Source: Opeltia flavorubescens | Taxonomy: Eukaryota; Ascomycota; Lecanoromycetes; Teloschistales; Teloschistaceae | NCBI GenBank assembly: GCA_000442125.1 | Contig: KE546965.1 | Location: 2,108,001 to 2,172,000 of the forward strand | Direction of reading: 5' to 3' | Length of the DNA stretch: 64,000 nt | In this document: piece after piece, positions 10,364 to 22,220 of the stretch | Layout of the letters: each line of letters opens with the position of its first letter | How positions within the stretch are numbered: position 1 is the first letter of the stretch | Position numbers and translations under genes: made by a program | Notes under the pieces: generated by a model | Databases searched by the model: none | What the model saw: only the letters and a program-made list of their open reading frames with translations | What the model was told of the DNA's origin: nothing

Positions 10364-12862
10364 ATGCCGCATTCTATCTCCTCACCTCCGACCAACATCC
10401 CTGGCCCTCCTTCCTCTTATGCTCAATCGTCGCCCCGCAAGCAGAGTCAAAGCCAGCATTCAGGAATCGCCAGAACAGCCATTATGAGCCAGCGCTCTGC
10501 GTACTCCGAGGGCGCACAGACCCAGGATGAAGATCCGCTACACCATCGCCAATCAGCCTCGACCAAGTTCGGCGATGAAAATTTGTTACCACCACCGTCG
10601 TTGCCCAGGCAGAATGGACTTGGAACCAGCTCCCATCGAGCATGCTTGAGCGATACCCCCGCTACAACCGCTCCAAATAGTCCGAGAATGTAAATTCATC
10701 ACCCTTTCATTCTTTCCTCTCCACGAATTTTCCCTTTTGCTATTGAAACAGAGTCTATTCTATATTATCTTCTTTGGTGAATATCCAATGCTAATGATGA
10801 TCCAGGCCCCCGCGCCGGCAAGACTCTGGTCTCTCTTCCTCCTCGACGCGAAGTCGTCCAACTACGCTCGACATACCTGGTCTCACAAAGTCGAAGGTGT
10901 CTCCGGACGGTCGCATAGCTCAACGAGATGTGGGCTCAAAGCTCGTAATAGTTATGGTCGGCTTGCCAGCACGGGGGAAAAGCTACATAACCAAGAAGAT
11001 GGCAAGATACCTTAATTGGCTGCAACACGATACCAGAATTTTCAATGTGGGAGAGAGGCGCCGAGTGGCCGCCGGAGGTCCTTCAAAACCACCTATGAGT
11101 GCTCGACCTCATCTCAACGGTTTTCCAGATCTGAATCATCTGGACAAGTTCATGGCAACACCTCTTGATCAGATGCTGAGCCAAGATCCTCCCGTAGACT
11201 CTCCAACCTCTACCGCACAAGTACTCGTCAATGGAGAGCCACCTTTAGATGATCTCAAGAGTACAGATCTTCCTCCTCCAGCTATTGGCATACATGGCTC
11301 GTCGAACCTTGACCCGGAATTTAGACCACCTATGCCAAATGGCAACCATACGGTCTCAATCTCAAATGGAGATCTGCCTCTCGAAATCAGCGATGATGTT
11401 GTTGATGAACAGCCGGACCAGTCTGCCCATTTCTTTGATCCAGACAATGTCGAAGCCGCAGGTTTGCGAGAGCAGCTTGCCATGGAGACCCTCGACGAGC
11501 TACTGGACTATCTGCTCGAACAGAACGGTTCGGTTGGGATATTTGATGCCACGAATAGCACTCTCGATAGGAGGAAGAGAATAATGACTAGACTTCGCCA
11601 GAGAGCGGGACCTGAGCTTGGTGTTCTCTTTCTAGAGTCTCAATGTATAGATGAAACTGTACGTCAGGCTCCTCCTTGCACAAAGTATGGACTGCTAACG
11701 CTCGAGCAGCTTCTGGAGTCTAACATGCGCCTAAAGCTGTCAGGGCCAGACTATAAAGATAAAGATCCGGTCAAGGCTCTGGCCGATTTTAAGCAGCGAG
11801 TTGCGCTATATGAGAAGAGATATGTACCGCTGGGCGAATACGAAGAGAAGCACAACATGTCCTACGTCCAAGTGAGCTACCACTTAAAGGCCGTCCCACA
11901 TTACTATGTCCCACTAATCAGTAGTCTAGATGATCGATGTTGGACGTAAGGTAGTCTCTCACCAAATCCGCGGCTTTTTGTCTGCCCAAACGGTCTACTA
12001 TTTGTTGAATTTCAATCTTTCGCCAAGGCAGATATGGATCACTCGGCATGGCGAATCGTATGACAATATCAATGGCAAGATCGGTGGAGACTCGGATCTT
12101 AGCCCTGCAGGTCTTGCCTATGCAAATGCTCTAACAAGATTCATCAAGAGCGAGCGAAAAGCATGGGATATTCGGCAACAGGACAGGGTTCTGTCGACCC
12201 ATTTCCCTCCACAACCGGGCGATACGACTCCTCCGAATCCTGAGTATGTTGCGTCATCTGGAGACGACTCAAACCCGACTTCCAAGAGCTTTTGTGTCTG
12301 GACCTCAATGCTTAAAAGAAGCATTCAGACCGCTCAATTCTTCGATGAGGACGATTTCGACATCAAGCAGATGAAAATGCTGGATGAACTCAATGCAGGA
12401 GCTATGGAAGGCCTGACCTATGAAGAAATCAAGACTAAAAACCCGGATGAGTATGAAACTAGAAGAAAGGACAAGCTGCATTACCGTTACCCCGGCGCCG
12501 GTGGTGAGAGCTATTTGGACATTATCAATCGCTTACGTGCTGTCATCGTCGAAGTAGAAAGGATGACGGATCATGTTCTGCTTGTTGGCCACCGATCAGT
12601 CGCTAGAGTGCTGTTGGCATACTTCAAGGGCCTTAAGCGTCAGGAGGTTGCTGATCTTGACGTGCCGCTTGGTACACTCTACATGCTAGAACCGGTCAGT
12701 CTGCTAGCGCTCTCCCCCTTGTCGACATCGAAAGCTGACAATTAGCACTAGAAACCATACGGTGTTGAGTTCAAGGCTTATCGTTACAATCCTCAAACTG
12801 ATTGGTTTGACTATATTCCGGATTATCGGTTACGTCGCGCGACAGTTATGACAGCAGCATAG
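10364..12862 (+). CDS. 6-phosphofructo-2-kinase / fructose-2,6-bisphosphatase
   Basis: This enzyme makes and breaks fructose 2,6-bisphosphate, the signal that stimulates glycolysis and blocks gluconeogenesis. Exons are 10364-10689, 10806-11658, 11710-11871, 11930-12694 and 12752-12862 (738 residues). The kinase half carries the P-loop GLPARGKSY (about 161-169). The phosphatase half carries RHGES (about 486-490), with its phosphate-accepting His, and GHRSVAR (about 667). Because RHG is kept, both activities are likely, unlike yeast Pfk26 where this His is lost. A low-complexity N-terminal region of about 130 residues and an insert of roughly 100 residues after NVGERRR are present; similar regions are often phosphorylated in fungi, which is an inference here. 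The 51-nt second intron is free of stops. Confidence 0.93.
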
Positions 12863-13529
12863 CGCGATTCTTGCATGATGGCGTTGGCGGCCTATTGAAT
12901 TTTGCGAAACTCGGTATACCCACTTGACAAGGAAGGTGATAGCAAGGCGAATAGGAGTTGCTGTACGGTATTGGCGGGAAACTGAAGTGGTACCACTCCT
13001 TTTGTAAGACTAGTGGTGAGCTTTTGGGTTGCCAATGATAGTATCAATGGGATCATCAATGCTCAAGTCAAGATCTCTGAAATAAAGGGTTGTAAAATAT
13101 TTGTCATTTATTTGTGACCTCCGCTTTTTATAGACCAGCAGAACATGCTTGTGGGACCCCTCCTTGACATGTCATTTCCCCACAACACTCTCCCGAGGCA
13201 TCTTAATCTTCCTTGGTCCTCTTTCATGAGAGTACGTGACATTGATCCATTGATGGTCCTACACACAAAAACCTTCTGTTGCTGAACAATATCTGATCGA
13301 TAAAATTACTCTCACACCAATATCTCTTTTGGTTCTCGTGATACTTGCTGGTTGATAAACTCACTGATCGCCGCATGTTTACTAACAAATCTTTACGCTC
13401 ATCTTATCAGCTTGCACAGTGCACTGACGTGCCAGATTCATACCGACAATAACACAGGCTTTCAGCTATCTGCGGCGTGGAGTGCTGCATTGCGTTCGAC
13501 TTAGCCTGCGCATTGGCCAAGTCTACAGC
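12863..13529. other. Intergenic region between PFK2/FBPase2 and RNase H1 genes
   Basis: No supported gene, repeat or RNA was seen. It should hold the PFK2 3' end and the RNase H1 promoter. Confidence 0.5.
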
Positions 13530-14857
13530 ATGGAAGAGACAATGTCGCCCAAGTCAGCCTCACCGGCAGGGACTTCCGTATCTGCGGGCACAAAGAGGAA
13601 GCGCGCTACCGACCCCAAATTCTACGCAGTACGCGCAGGTCATCAACCAGGCATCTATCATACTTGGACTGATTGTCTCGAGCAAGTCACGGGGTTTAAG
13701 AAAGCGATTTGTGGGCACCATTGTCCACTATGCATCGGCCCACTAACTAATGCATTGACTTACAGTCAAATCCTTCCCGACACTGACTGACGCCGAGCGT
13801 TTCCTTGCAGGAGAGAATCCGACGACCGGAGGAACGTCCTCAGCGTCTCTCGGAGGGAAATTTTACGCCGTCAAGAATGGACGTGTGCCAGGCATCTACA
13901 CCGATTGGCCTTCGGCCCAGGAGCAAATCACAGGATGGCAGAAGCCGAAACATCGAAGCTTTGCAACAAGAGCGGAGGCACAACGATTTCTTGATGAAGT
14001 CGGACCGAAGCTCGGGGATTCACCCGAAGCTACAGAAGCGGAGTCTACGATCTCGATGAATCAGCACGCGTTCGAAAGCCCCAGTGAAAATGTAGCGAAA
14101 CCACCATCGTCGAAGAAGGCCAAGAAAACTTTGAACGGGACTTCCAAGATTACTCAACCGCCGGCGGTTGAGTACAATGAAGCGGACTACGAACCCGGCA
14201 CTGGACCGCTTCCCCCAGGTGCGGAAGATGGCTTTGACCCACGAATTACCCTCGACTCGGCAACTGGCAAGGTGGTTTACAAAACACAAGAGCAGAGGCA
14301 GGCAACAAAGGCCAATCCGGCAGGGCCAACACGGTCTGGAACGCTAAGAATACATACGGACGGTAGCGCATTACGCAATGGGGGGACCAATGCATTTGCA
14401 GGAGTCGGTGTTTACTTCGGGCCTGGCGACTCGAGGTAGGCTGGTGAAGAAAATTAGTGATATATGTCTCAAGCTAAGATGTACACCCAGAAATGTTTCC
14501 GAGACGCTTCCAGGCCCAAGGCAAACCAATCAACGCGCCGAGCTCACAGCTATACTACGAGCGCTAGAGATTGTACCAAAAAATCTGAATGTCAGCATTA
14601 TCACCGACAGCAGGTACGGGATCGATTGTGTCACAATTTGGTATGTCAATTGGCGGAAAAATGGTTGGAAGACTTCGGCGGGGAAAGCGGTGGAGAACAA
14701 GGATTTGGTGGAAAACATCTTGTCCAAGATCGAGGAGCGGGAGTCGCTGGGCGTACAGACGGCCTTTGAATGGATCAAAGGACATAATAACAACCCCGGG
14801 AATGTGGAGGCAGATCGACTGGCCGTTGAGGGAGCCAGGAAGGGAGACAAGAGATGA
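13530..14857 (+). CDS. Ribonuclease H1 with two hybrid-binding domains
   Basis: RNase H1 cuts the RNA strand of RNA-DNA hybrids such as R-loops, in nucleus and possibly mitochondria. Exons 13530-13710, 13766-14435 and 14491-14857 give 405 residues. Two N-terminal hybrid-binding (caulimovirus viroplasmin-like) domains are visible: KFYAVRAGHQPGIYHTW (from about residue 30) and KFYAVKNGRVPGIYTDW (from about 95). A basic linker leads to the catalytic domain. The acidic active-site residues appear in HTDGSA (about 258), NQRAELTA, TDSRYGI and the final VEADRLA. Two hybrid-binding domains also occur in yeast Rnh1. The start is the ATG of MEETMSPK; the frame is open a little further upstream but without another ATG. 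Confidence 0.93.
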
Positions 14858-15598
14858 AAGAGGGACAAGTGATAAAGTGGCAAGGGATTATCGTATCAAA
14901 TATACCAAAGGTACGAACAATGTACATCAAGACGTAATACCATGTGCTCGGCTCGCGTTAAGCGATCGGGAGCTAGAAGCCGTGGAAGCCCTTGGTCCCT
15001 GGGAAAAGAAAAAGCCCAGAAGACTCACCAAATACAATAAATCGTGACTCAATTAAATTAAACATATATGGCAAATTCTTTACTCAAACACAAAGTCACT
15101 GAACTACCTTAAGTAGAAAACCCTATATCAGAGCTATGGTGCCGTTTCTCAGAGTACTGTTGGTGTTGCGTTGAAACATCCACGGGGTTTGCTTCCAGCG
15201 TGATTCACCTTAGATTTGGGCTACCAAGGCTACTTTAGCGACTTGGCGATATTCTAAATTGACTTTTTTGATGTCATCCTCCGCAGTCTCCATTTCTTTT
15301 TGGCTGCAAATCATGTTTTCCTCACTTTAAAATCTTTGGGTTTAAATAACCCGTCATAGGGTAGTGAATCTAATCGATTGCAAAGGAGGATATTTTCAAA
15401 GATGTGCTTATCATCCATGATCAATGTGGCCTATATCCCAAGCTCTTGACTTCCGACGCCTTATGGTTCGATAACGTCCACTCCCTGGCCTGTCGAGTGA
15501 GACCCTGCTGCGCAAGTCTCAAGGAGGAGAATAGTAAAAAGAGGGTTTCCGGTTCGAAAAAAAAGCATTCAATTGATCAGGAGCCATCAGCGCACAAA
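14858..15598. other. Intergenic region upstream of the Na+/H+ antiporter gene
   Basis: An overlapping open frame runs from the RNase H1 gene to about 15047 but has no protein-like features. The rest is AT-rich spacer and presumed promoter. Confidence 0.5.
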
Positions 15599-17472
15599 AT
15601 GCCTACCTTAAACACGTCCAATTTCAATATCGTCAGCGCGACTCTGGGTGGCTTCGTAACCTTGTTCGGCCTGGTCTCATACCTCCTAAAAGAGCGTTAT
15701 TATATGGGAGAGGCATGTAAGATATCCAAGGATCTGCAAGTTCGAAGCTGCTTTCCACTAATCATGGTAGTCATATCAATGCTCACTGGCGTACTGGTTT
15801 CCCCACACGCTGCCAACTTCATTAGACCGCTTGAATATGCTCGTGGATCGGAGCTCAACCTAGATGCCATCACTTTGGATTTCAGCCGTCTTGCCCTTGG
15901 TGTACAGTTGGTGCTTGCAGGCGTGCAACTCCCAAGCAAGTATCTACGGTGCGAATGGAAGAGTATGTCACTGCTGCTGGGTCCGGGCATGACCATGATG
16001 TGGGTGTCCACCAGCCTACTAGTCTGGGCCATGGTTCCCAATCTGAGCTTCCTCCATGCGCTCGCCGTCGGCGCCTGCGTCACACCGACTGATCCAGTAC
16101 TTTCCAATGCCATAGTGAAGGGCAAATTTGCCGACAAGAATGTTCCAAAAGACCTACAAAGAATCATTATCGCAGAGTCTGGGGCCAATGACGGCTTGGG
16201 CTATCCTTTCTTATTCCTCGCCTTGTACCTGCTCAAATATGTTGAGTCTGATGGTGCGGGACAGCCAGGAGGGGCAAGATTAGCAATGGGATACTGGTTC
16301 GGGGAAAGTTGGGGCTACACGATAATTATGGGTGCTGCGTATGGGGCGGTTGTAGGCTGGGTCGCAAAGGAATTGCTACACTGGGCTGAAGGGAAGGGTT
16401 GGGTGGACCGGGAGAGCTTTCTGGTGTTCGCGATTGCTTTGGCGGTGAGGCCACGCACTTACTTATGCTGGAACACAGCTGACTGTGCGCTCTAGCTTTT
16501 CATCACTGGGACCTGTGGGATGATAGGAAGTGATGACGTCCTAGCAAATTTCATCGCTGGGAACGTATTCAACTGGGAGTGAGTATAAATCCTGATTCTT
16601 AATCTCTTTGTGATATATCGGTTACTCAACATTTGATAGCGACTGGTTCCGATCCGAAACCAATGACGATTCCTTACAACCCACGATCGATATGCTACTA
16701 AACATCTCCATATTTGCATGGTACGGGGTAGTCTGTCCATGGGCCTCATTTGCACACAGCGATGTGATTCCGGTCTACCGTCTCATAGCCTTGGGGATTC
16801 TAGTCCTTCTGTTACGACGCATTCCGATGATATATGCTCTACACTGGAAAATATGGCAAATCAAAGATATACAACAGCTACTATTCATGGGTTATTTTGG
16901 ACCCATAGGGGTAAGCGCTGTCTTCTATCTATACATTACCTTGGATTTCCTTGAACACGTCACCGTCGACGACGTCATCCGCGAAGACGCCGCAAGGTTG
17001 CAGGATGTCACGCGCGTTATAGTCTGGTTTCTGATCATGTGCAGCATTGTAAGTTTACTTAGCATCACGCAGTCTTCGTCCAAATGCCAGATACTAATCA
17101 AGAGTGTAGGTGGGTCATGGATTGAGTGTGCCGCTTGGTAAAGTCGGGTACCACGCACCAAAGACTCTCTCTGGTTTTTCCTCGACGTCGATGGCCCGAG
17201 GAGACTCGGAGGAACCACAGCCACTCGAACCCTTTCCTAGAGCACAACGGCAGCCAGAGGGCCCGCTGCGGCGTATCGTTCGTATCAAGGACTCCATTTT
17301 CCGCTCAAGCCAGAAGAAGGACGCGTCAACAAATTCGGACCTGGCAGTGCTAGAGGAAGGGAATCCCAGCATTGCTCCTGCTAGTAATCCGAATGAGAAG
17401 GATCATCCAATTGATACACCGCAGACCGTGGACAATCCAGCATCGCACAAGGATGGAAATTTTACAGCATGA
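15599..17472 (+). CDS. Na+(K+)/H+ antiporter, fungal Nha1/Sod2 type
   Basis: This is a plasma-membrane antiporter that exports Na+ or K+ in exchange for protons, setting salt tolerance and internal pH. Exons are 15599-15716, 15771-16444, 16496-16578, 16640-17048 and 17110-17472 (548 residues). About a dozen hydrophobic segments match the CPA1 transporter fold. ACVTPTDPVLSNAI and ESGANDGLGYPF contain the conserved acidic transport residues, including the ND pair. The C-terminal tail after VGYHAPKTLS is hydrophilic and short (about 110 residues) compared with the long tail of yeast Nha1, closer to fission-yeast Sod2. Intron 1 (54 nt) has no stop, so its removal is inferred from the family spacing between RYYMGEA and SPHAANFIRPLEYA. 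Confidence 0.92.
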
Positions 17473-18291
17473 CGATACGATACTACGAATTTATGACTGT
17501 GCTAAATAACAGTTTGTCATATTGCAAGTGTAGATACGTATATAGCCTGTGGACTGATTCTGCACCACATATGAAGACAATAGAATATCATATTTTGGTT
17601 GTGATCTGATCTCTATTATTCCACTCGCGAATGCCTAGGGTTGCATCGTTGTTACCCTACTAACGCCTCGGCTTTTTCAGATCCGACCTTCGTTGGATGT
17701 ATTCTACAATTTCCCATTTCTCCAATGATGGGAGACTATCGAAAACGGCCGTCCTAATTTGATTTTCTAGAATCCATCTCTACGTTGATCCAGACACGGG
17801 AAGACGAGCACTAAATATGGCGAACGCTCAGCCCAACATCTGGGCGCTGCAGGAACCCGGTCTAGTCAAAGCAACAACGGCTGGCCTCGAGAGCTCAATA
17901 TAAGCTCAGACACTATTCGGTGCTTGATTCGACTAGATCATGCAGCTACGGCAGTCAATAGCACAGACAGGAGGAATTCTTGGTTGCGCCCCAATCACAA
18001 TTTCTCACTACGAGTTCATATGTAACGTCGACTAGTGTTTTAGTTTCCTATCAAGTGCACGTCCCTTGGATTTCATCTCCTACCAGGTATCCGGGGGTAT
18101 CCTGTCACTCGATCGTGGGGCCCCGTCTTTCATGCCGGCGCCATCTGCACCATGGGACTGTTATTTTCCGACTGTCATCAACCCTGGTTGCATTGGCACG
18201 CATCTCACACAAATACCGATGCACGCCCTCGCTCTGCCCTACTCAATCCTTTACGTCCGTACAGACAAATCCCTTGTATCCATGCCACATA
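17473..18291. other. Intergenic region upstream of the 7TM gene
   Basis: The reading frame of the next gene is open back to 17980 but the N-terminal extension has no family features, so this is treated as untranslated. No other feature was seen. Confidence 0.45.
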
Positions 18292-19680
18292 ATGACGGTC
18301 GTTACTCCAGCAGACATCGCCTACCAAAAGGCTCACAGAAATGAAGACCGCACCTATATCCTCTACACCACCTCTGCCACCATGATTGTACTTCCCACCG
18401 TTTTTGTCGCCCTTCGCCTTGCCTGCCGCCGTCATCTCAAGGCTCGAATCTCTCATGATGATATCGCTATCCTCGTCGCCCTGGTGAGCATCATCACTAT
18501 TCTCCACTATCCGGTCATAGATTAATGACCGATCCGATTTAGGTCCTCTGCTGGCTCTTAAGTGTGTTACTCATCTTGTGTATGCCTTTATTCCTACTCG
18601 ATAAATGTCTGCATCTTTCGACACTGACCATCACTCAAAGGCGCCGTCTATGGCTGTAGGATCTCCATCCATTTGCACTCTTCGATAAAGTCTAATCTAT
18701 CTTAGCGGGACGACATACCATACTTTCCCCACCCTCGGACATATTTCGTTTCGTTCAAGTATGTCGAACCTTAAGTGAACTGCGAGCATAGCGTCAAAAC
18801 GCCTGACATTAGAATACAGATGGAATATGCAATTGAGCTCACATACTGTGTTGCCATTACCACTATCAAATTCTCCATCCTTCTCTTCTATAGGCGCGTC
18901 TTCATAAATCAGACCACCAGCAAAAAATTCGTAGTGCTTTGGTACACCATCACAGTCTGGTGCTTTCTCTGGGGCATCAGCACCTTCTTCGCAGCCGCCT
19001 TTCAGTGCACCCCCATCTCCTACGGTTGGACCCAGTTTACGGGGAAGACGACAGGGAAATGCGTGGACTTTACCGCTCTTCTTCTATCCACCGCCGTTAT
19101 TAACATTTGCACTGACGTCGCCGTCCTTGTCTTGCCAATGCCGCTTGTGTGGAGGCTCAAGATCGAGAGATCGCAGAAGTTTGCCGTCTCAGGCATCTTC
19201 CTTCTCGGAGGATTGTAGGACTCAACGTTCACGAATGGTGACTTTTCGCTGACAAACTGCAGCGTTTGCGTAGCGAGTCTGATCCGGTCTGTATATCTTC
19301 CCCGCGTCGTTTCGGCGGATCCATTGTGTGAGTCTCCAACTTCCTCTGTTTCACCTTTAGTATCTTGTTGGAATACAGTCATTGACCCTTGGTTCGAAGG
19401 GACCGCTCTCGACGCAGGCTACTGGTCAATCATCGAACCGGGAGTCGGTATCATCAGCGCAAGTCTCCCTTCGCTTGGTCCCATCTTGCGCAAAGCCTTC
19501 CCGCTCCAGAGTCGTAACCGTGTCGGCGAACCGCGGACGGTTTCGTCCTTCTTTTCCTCGGAAGACTCGCGCGGGTCTGTATCAAAGAAGCCCTGGTTCG
19601 GGGTAAGTTCGGTACCGCTCCGATCTTTGGATGGCAATTCAAGTACGGCTGGTCTTCGATCTGGATCGGTACAAGTATAG
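18292..19680 (+). CDS. Seven-transmembrane rhodopsin-fold fungal membrane protein
   Basis: This belongs to the large fungal family of integral membrane proteins with a rhodopsin-like domain (related to Pth11-type receptors without the CFEM domain); the ligand is unknown. Seven exons are needed: 18292-18483, 18543-18579, 18641-18655, 18706-18758, 18820-19214, 19263-19327 and 19379-19680, which sum to 352 residues in frame. Family landmarks are AVYGSGRHT, VQMEYAIELTYCVAITTIKF, SILLFYRRVF, VLPMPLVWRLK and the late IIEPGVGIISASLPSL. The third exon is only 15 nt (codes CAVYG), unusual but required for the family's YG-GRH stretch. The tail after the last membrane segment is Ser-rich and probably cytoplasmic. 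The C-terminus beyond 19610 is less certain; another intron there is possible. Confidence 0.8.
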
Positions 19681-20748
19681 CCCTGGACCTATGAGTATCG
19701 AGTGTGGGGCTTGGGCCTCTGTAAATATGCTGAAGTTTACTGTGATCCTCCGCCGCTTTATCGGCCGGAGCAAAGTCTTATGTAAATACAGAGCATGGCA
19801 TGTATAAGCGAAGGCGTCTGAGGTATTTGGGATCATGAAGATAGTGTAAACATGAAAGGACCGGCCAGATGAACGGATATAGTACGAATGTAATATAATT
19901 TCTATTCAACCTAGATTTCCCGCCACTTAGACCCTGTCCCATGTTTGGTTCACAAGACTGAAATTCATGTCCTACCACATGTATCTGAAAACAAATTTGA
20001 AATAAGCCGAGTAGTAACCCATTCCGTACATGAACAACATCTGTAGTACTAAGAAAATCAGAGTTTAGTCAAGTGTATTAAGATACAGTTTGATATTCAA
20101 TCCCTGTCCACGATGAGAACATATGTCTGCAACAACTGAGAGAGAGGGCAAGGATCACCGTAAGCGTGTTCAATAGCTGGGAATCCTTATAATTAACGAC
20201 CAGGGGCGATCGTTCCGCTGGTATCCGTAGGAATGCCGGGGCAAGGTCGGGTTATAAGATCAAATCCTTGACTGCAGGCCAGCCCTAATGTTCAATCGAT
20301 GTGCATACCCATTTAACTTTGGGCAGAATGAACCAATTCATTCCCTACATAGCGAAGAGATACTTGTACTTATATTAAATACAATCTTTGCAAGCAACAT
20401 GAACATTTATTGGCTAAATTTTGTTTTTACCTAGATTACCCAGAAACGCCTGATACTGATATCACTGTCATTCACGGAATCATTATCAAGATCATGCATG
20501 TAGCTAAATCAATCCTATGTATTATAATCTTGTACGAGTTGGGAGAAAAAAAAGGCCTCCTTCCGGATAGATGACGCTACTGAATCCTTCATTACTAAGA
20601 CATTCGGCCCCCCTGACGGACGAACAAGTCGACCGAGAAATCCGAATTGCAAATGGCTATTTGTAATATACAGCGATATATCTAGCAATACAATCGATGG
20701 CCCCTATTCCTTCACCTAGACTCCAAGTAGCATAACACATCCCCCGAA
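19681..20748. other. AT-rich intergenic region
   Basis: About 1.1 kb without any open frame that looks like protein. No inverted ends, tRNA promoter boxes or repeats were recognised. The end presumably serves as promoter for the NmrA-like gene. Confidence 0.5.
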
Positions 20749-21951
20749 ATGTCAAAGGTACTCTCTGTATTTGGCGCCACCGGCCTTCAAGGCGGTTCTC
20801 TACTCAATTACCTACTGAACCGCCCGGATGTCCTCCAAATCTACCGCCTCCGTGGCATCACTCGTGATGTCAACAAGCCCGAAGCCCAGAAGCTGAAAGA
20901 TGCGGGTGTGGAGATGGTCACTGTAAGCTCTGAAACCGCGTCAAGCAATGAATTCGTTTGAAGACGCTTTGGTCAGGGTGACATGGACGACAAATCATCG
21001 CTCAGCACTGCTCTTGCTGGGTCGTCCGTTGTGTTCGCGATGACAAATTGTAAGGATATTGATGTATCGGCCACATCGGACGGGATTCATGCTTATACGA
21101 CTCTAGACTGGGAGAAGATTTCTGCCGAGGTCGAAGTCGCTCAGGGCAAGGCCATAGCAGACGCGGCCGTTGCTGCTGGAGCTGAATTTATCATCTGGTC
21201 TTCTCTTCCAAACGTCACGCGGATGAGTGAAGGAAAGATCAAAGGGGCGATACATGTATGTCCTTATGCTTCCTTCATTCATCTCTGTCTTTTTACCGAA
21301 CCGGTCAGCTTGAATAGGGACAGAGATAGGAACGACTTTTTTTCTATCTTTCTTTACACATGCTAATCCGGTCATTTTAGTTTGACAGCAAGGCGCAAGT
21401 GGAGGAACACATTCGAGACTTACCCATCAAGAGTGCTTTCTATCTGCCAGCAATGTACATGCAATTGATGACGCATATTTTTAGGCCAAAGCCAGTAAGG
21501 AACTCTAATATTTCAAAGATGAGCTGCTTACCGAACTCCACAGGATGACAATGGTGATCTTACCTTTTCATCTTTTTGGGGCCAGGATAAGTCGTGTCCC
21601 ATGATCGACATTGGTGACACAGGGAAATTCATAGTTCCCATCTTGCTTCATCCAGAGAAGTACAATGGCGCAAGATTTATTGCTGCAACAGCCTTCTATA
21701 CGCCTGCGCAGCTGATCGAAGGCTGGAAGAAAGTCACGGGCAAGGAGATGAGGTTTCTTCAGACGTCCGGCGGAGGATCTGACATGCCACCTGAAATAGC
21801 GAAGGTAATGAAAGACATTGTTGGATTGATTGACGTGCACCAATACTATGGTGCAAACGGTCAAAAGGATCTCGAATGGACTCTGGCGCAAATGGATGAT
21901 TCGCCCACAACTTGGGAGTACTTTGTCAAGGCAAATGAGCCATGGTTCTAG
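20749..21951 (+). CDS. NmrA-like NAD(P)-binding protein
   Basis: This is an atypical short-chain dehydrogenase-fold protein of the NmrA/HSCARG family, which binds NAD(P) and often acts as a redox sensor or regulator rather than an enzyme. Exons are 20749-20922, 20977-21255, 21381-21494 and 21544-21951 (324 residues). The nucleotide-binding motif GATGLQGGSLL lies at residues 9-19. FAMTNCKDID and AAGAEFIIWSSLPNVT are typical NmrA stretches, and KVTGKEMRF is in the C-terminal part. The active-site Tyr of classical dehydrogenases is not evident. Intron 2 is long for this window (125 nt). A gene of this type next to unrelated neighbours gives no pathway hint; nitrogen metabolite repression is only one option in the family. 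Confidence 0.88.
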
Positions 21952-22220
21952 GCCTAGAGATAAGGTCTATGTTGTATTTAAGCTGAGGGTTACGAAGTCA
22001 GCATTCGCTTGCTGTTGGACAAGATTCATGTATTGACGTTTGTTGGAGAAGTTGCGAGAGCCTTAAACGAGCTATGCTGTCGAGCACTAGGGTGCTAAGA
22101 CGTTCGCAAAGTACTTTACGCCAGGTCAGTCTGGATTAGCTGTATATCTGTGGATTGTGACTAAGCATCGGTATTTCCATTAGCTTTGTGGTATGAGTTC
22201 GCAGATTGAAGAGTCAGTCG

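Noticed and set aside
14589-15047. Long open frame overlapping the end of the RNase H1 gene
   Set aside because: Arg/Trp-rich translation of the other frame of a real gene; no start context or family features.
17980-18291. N-terminal extension of the 7TM protein frame
   Set aside because: No family similarity or membrane features; the first ATG with a typical family N-terminus is at 18292.
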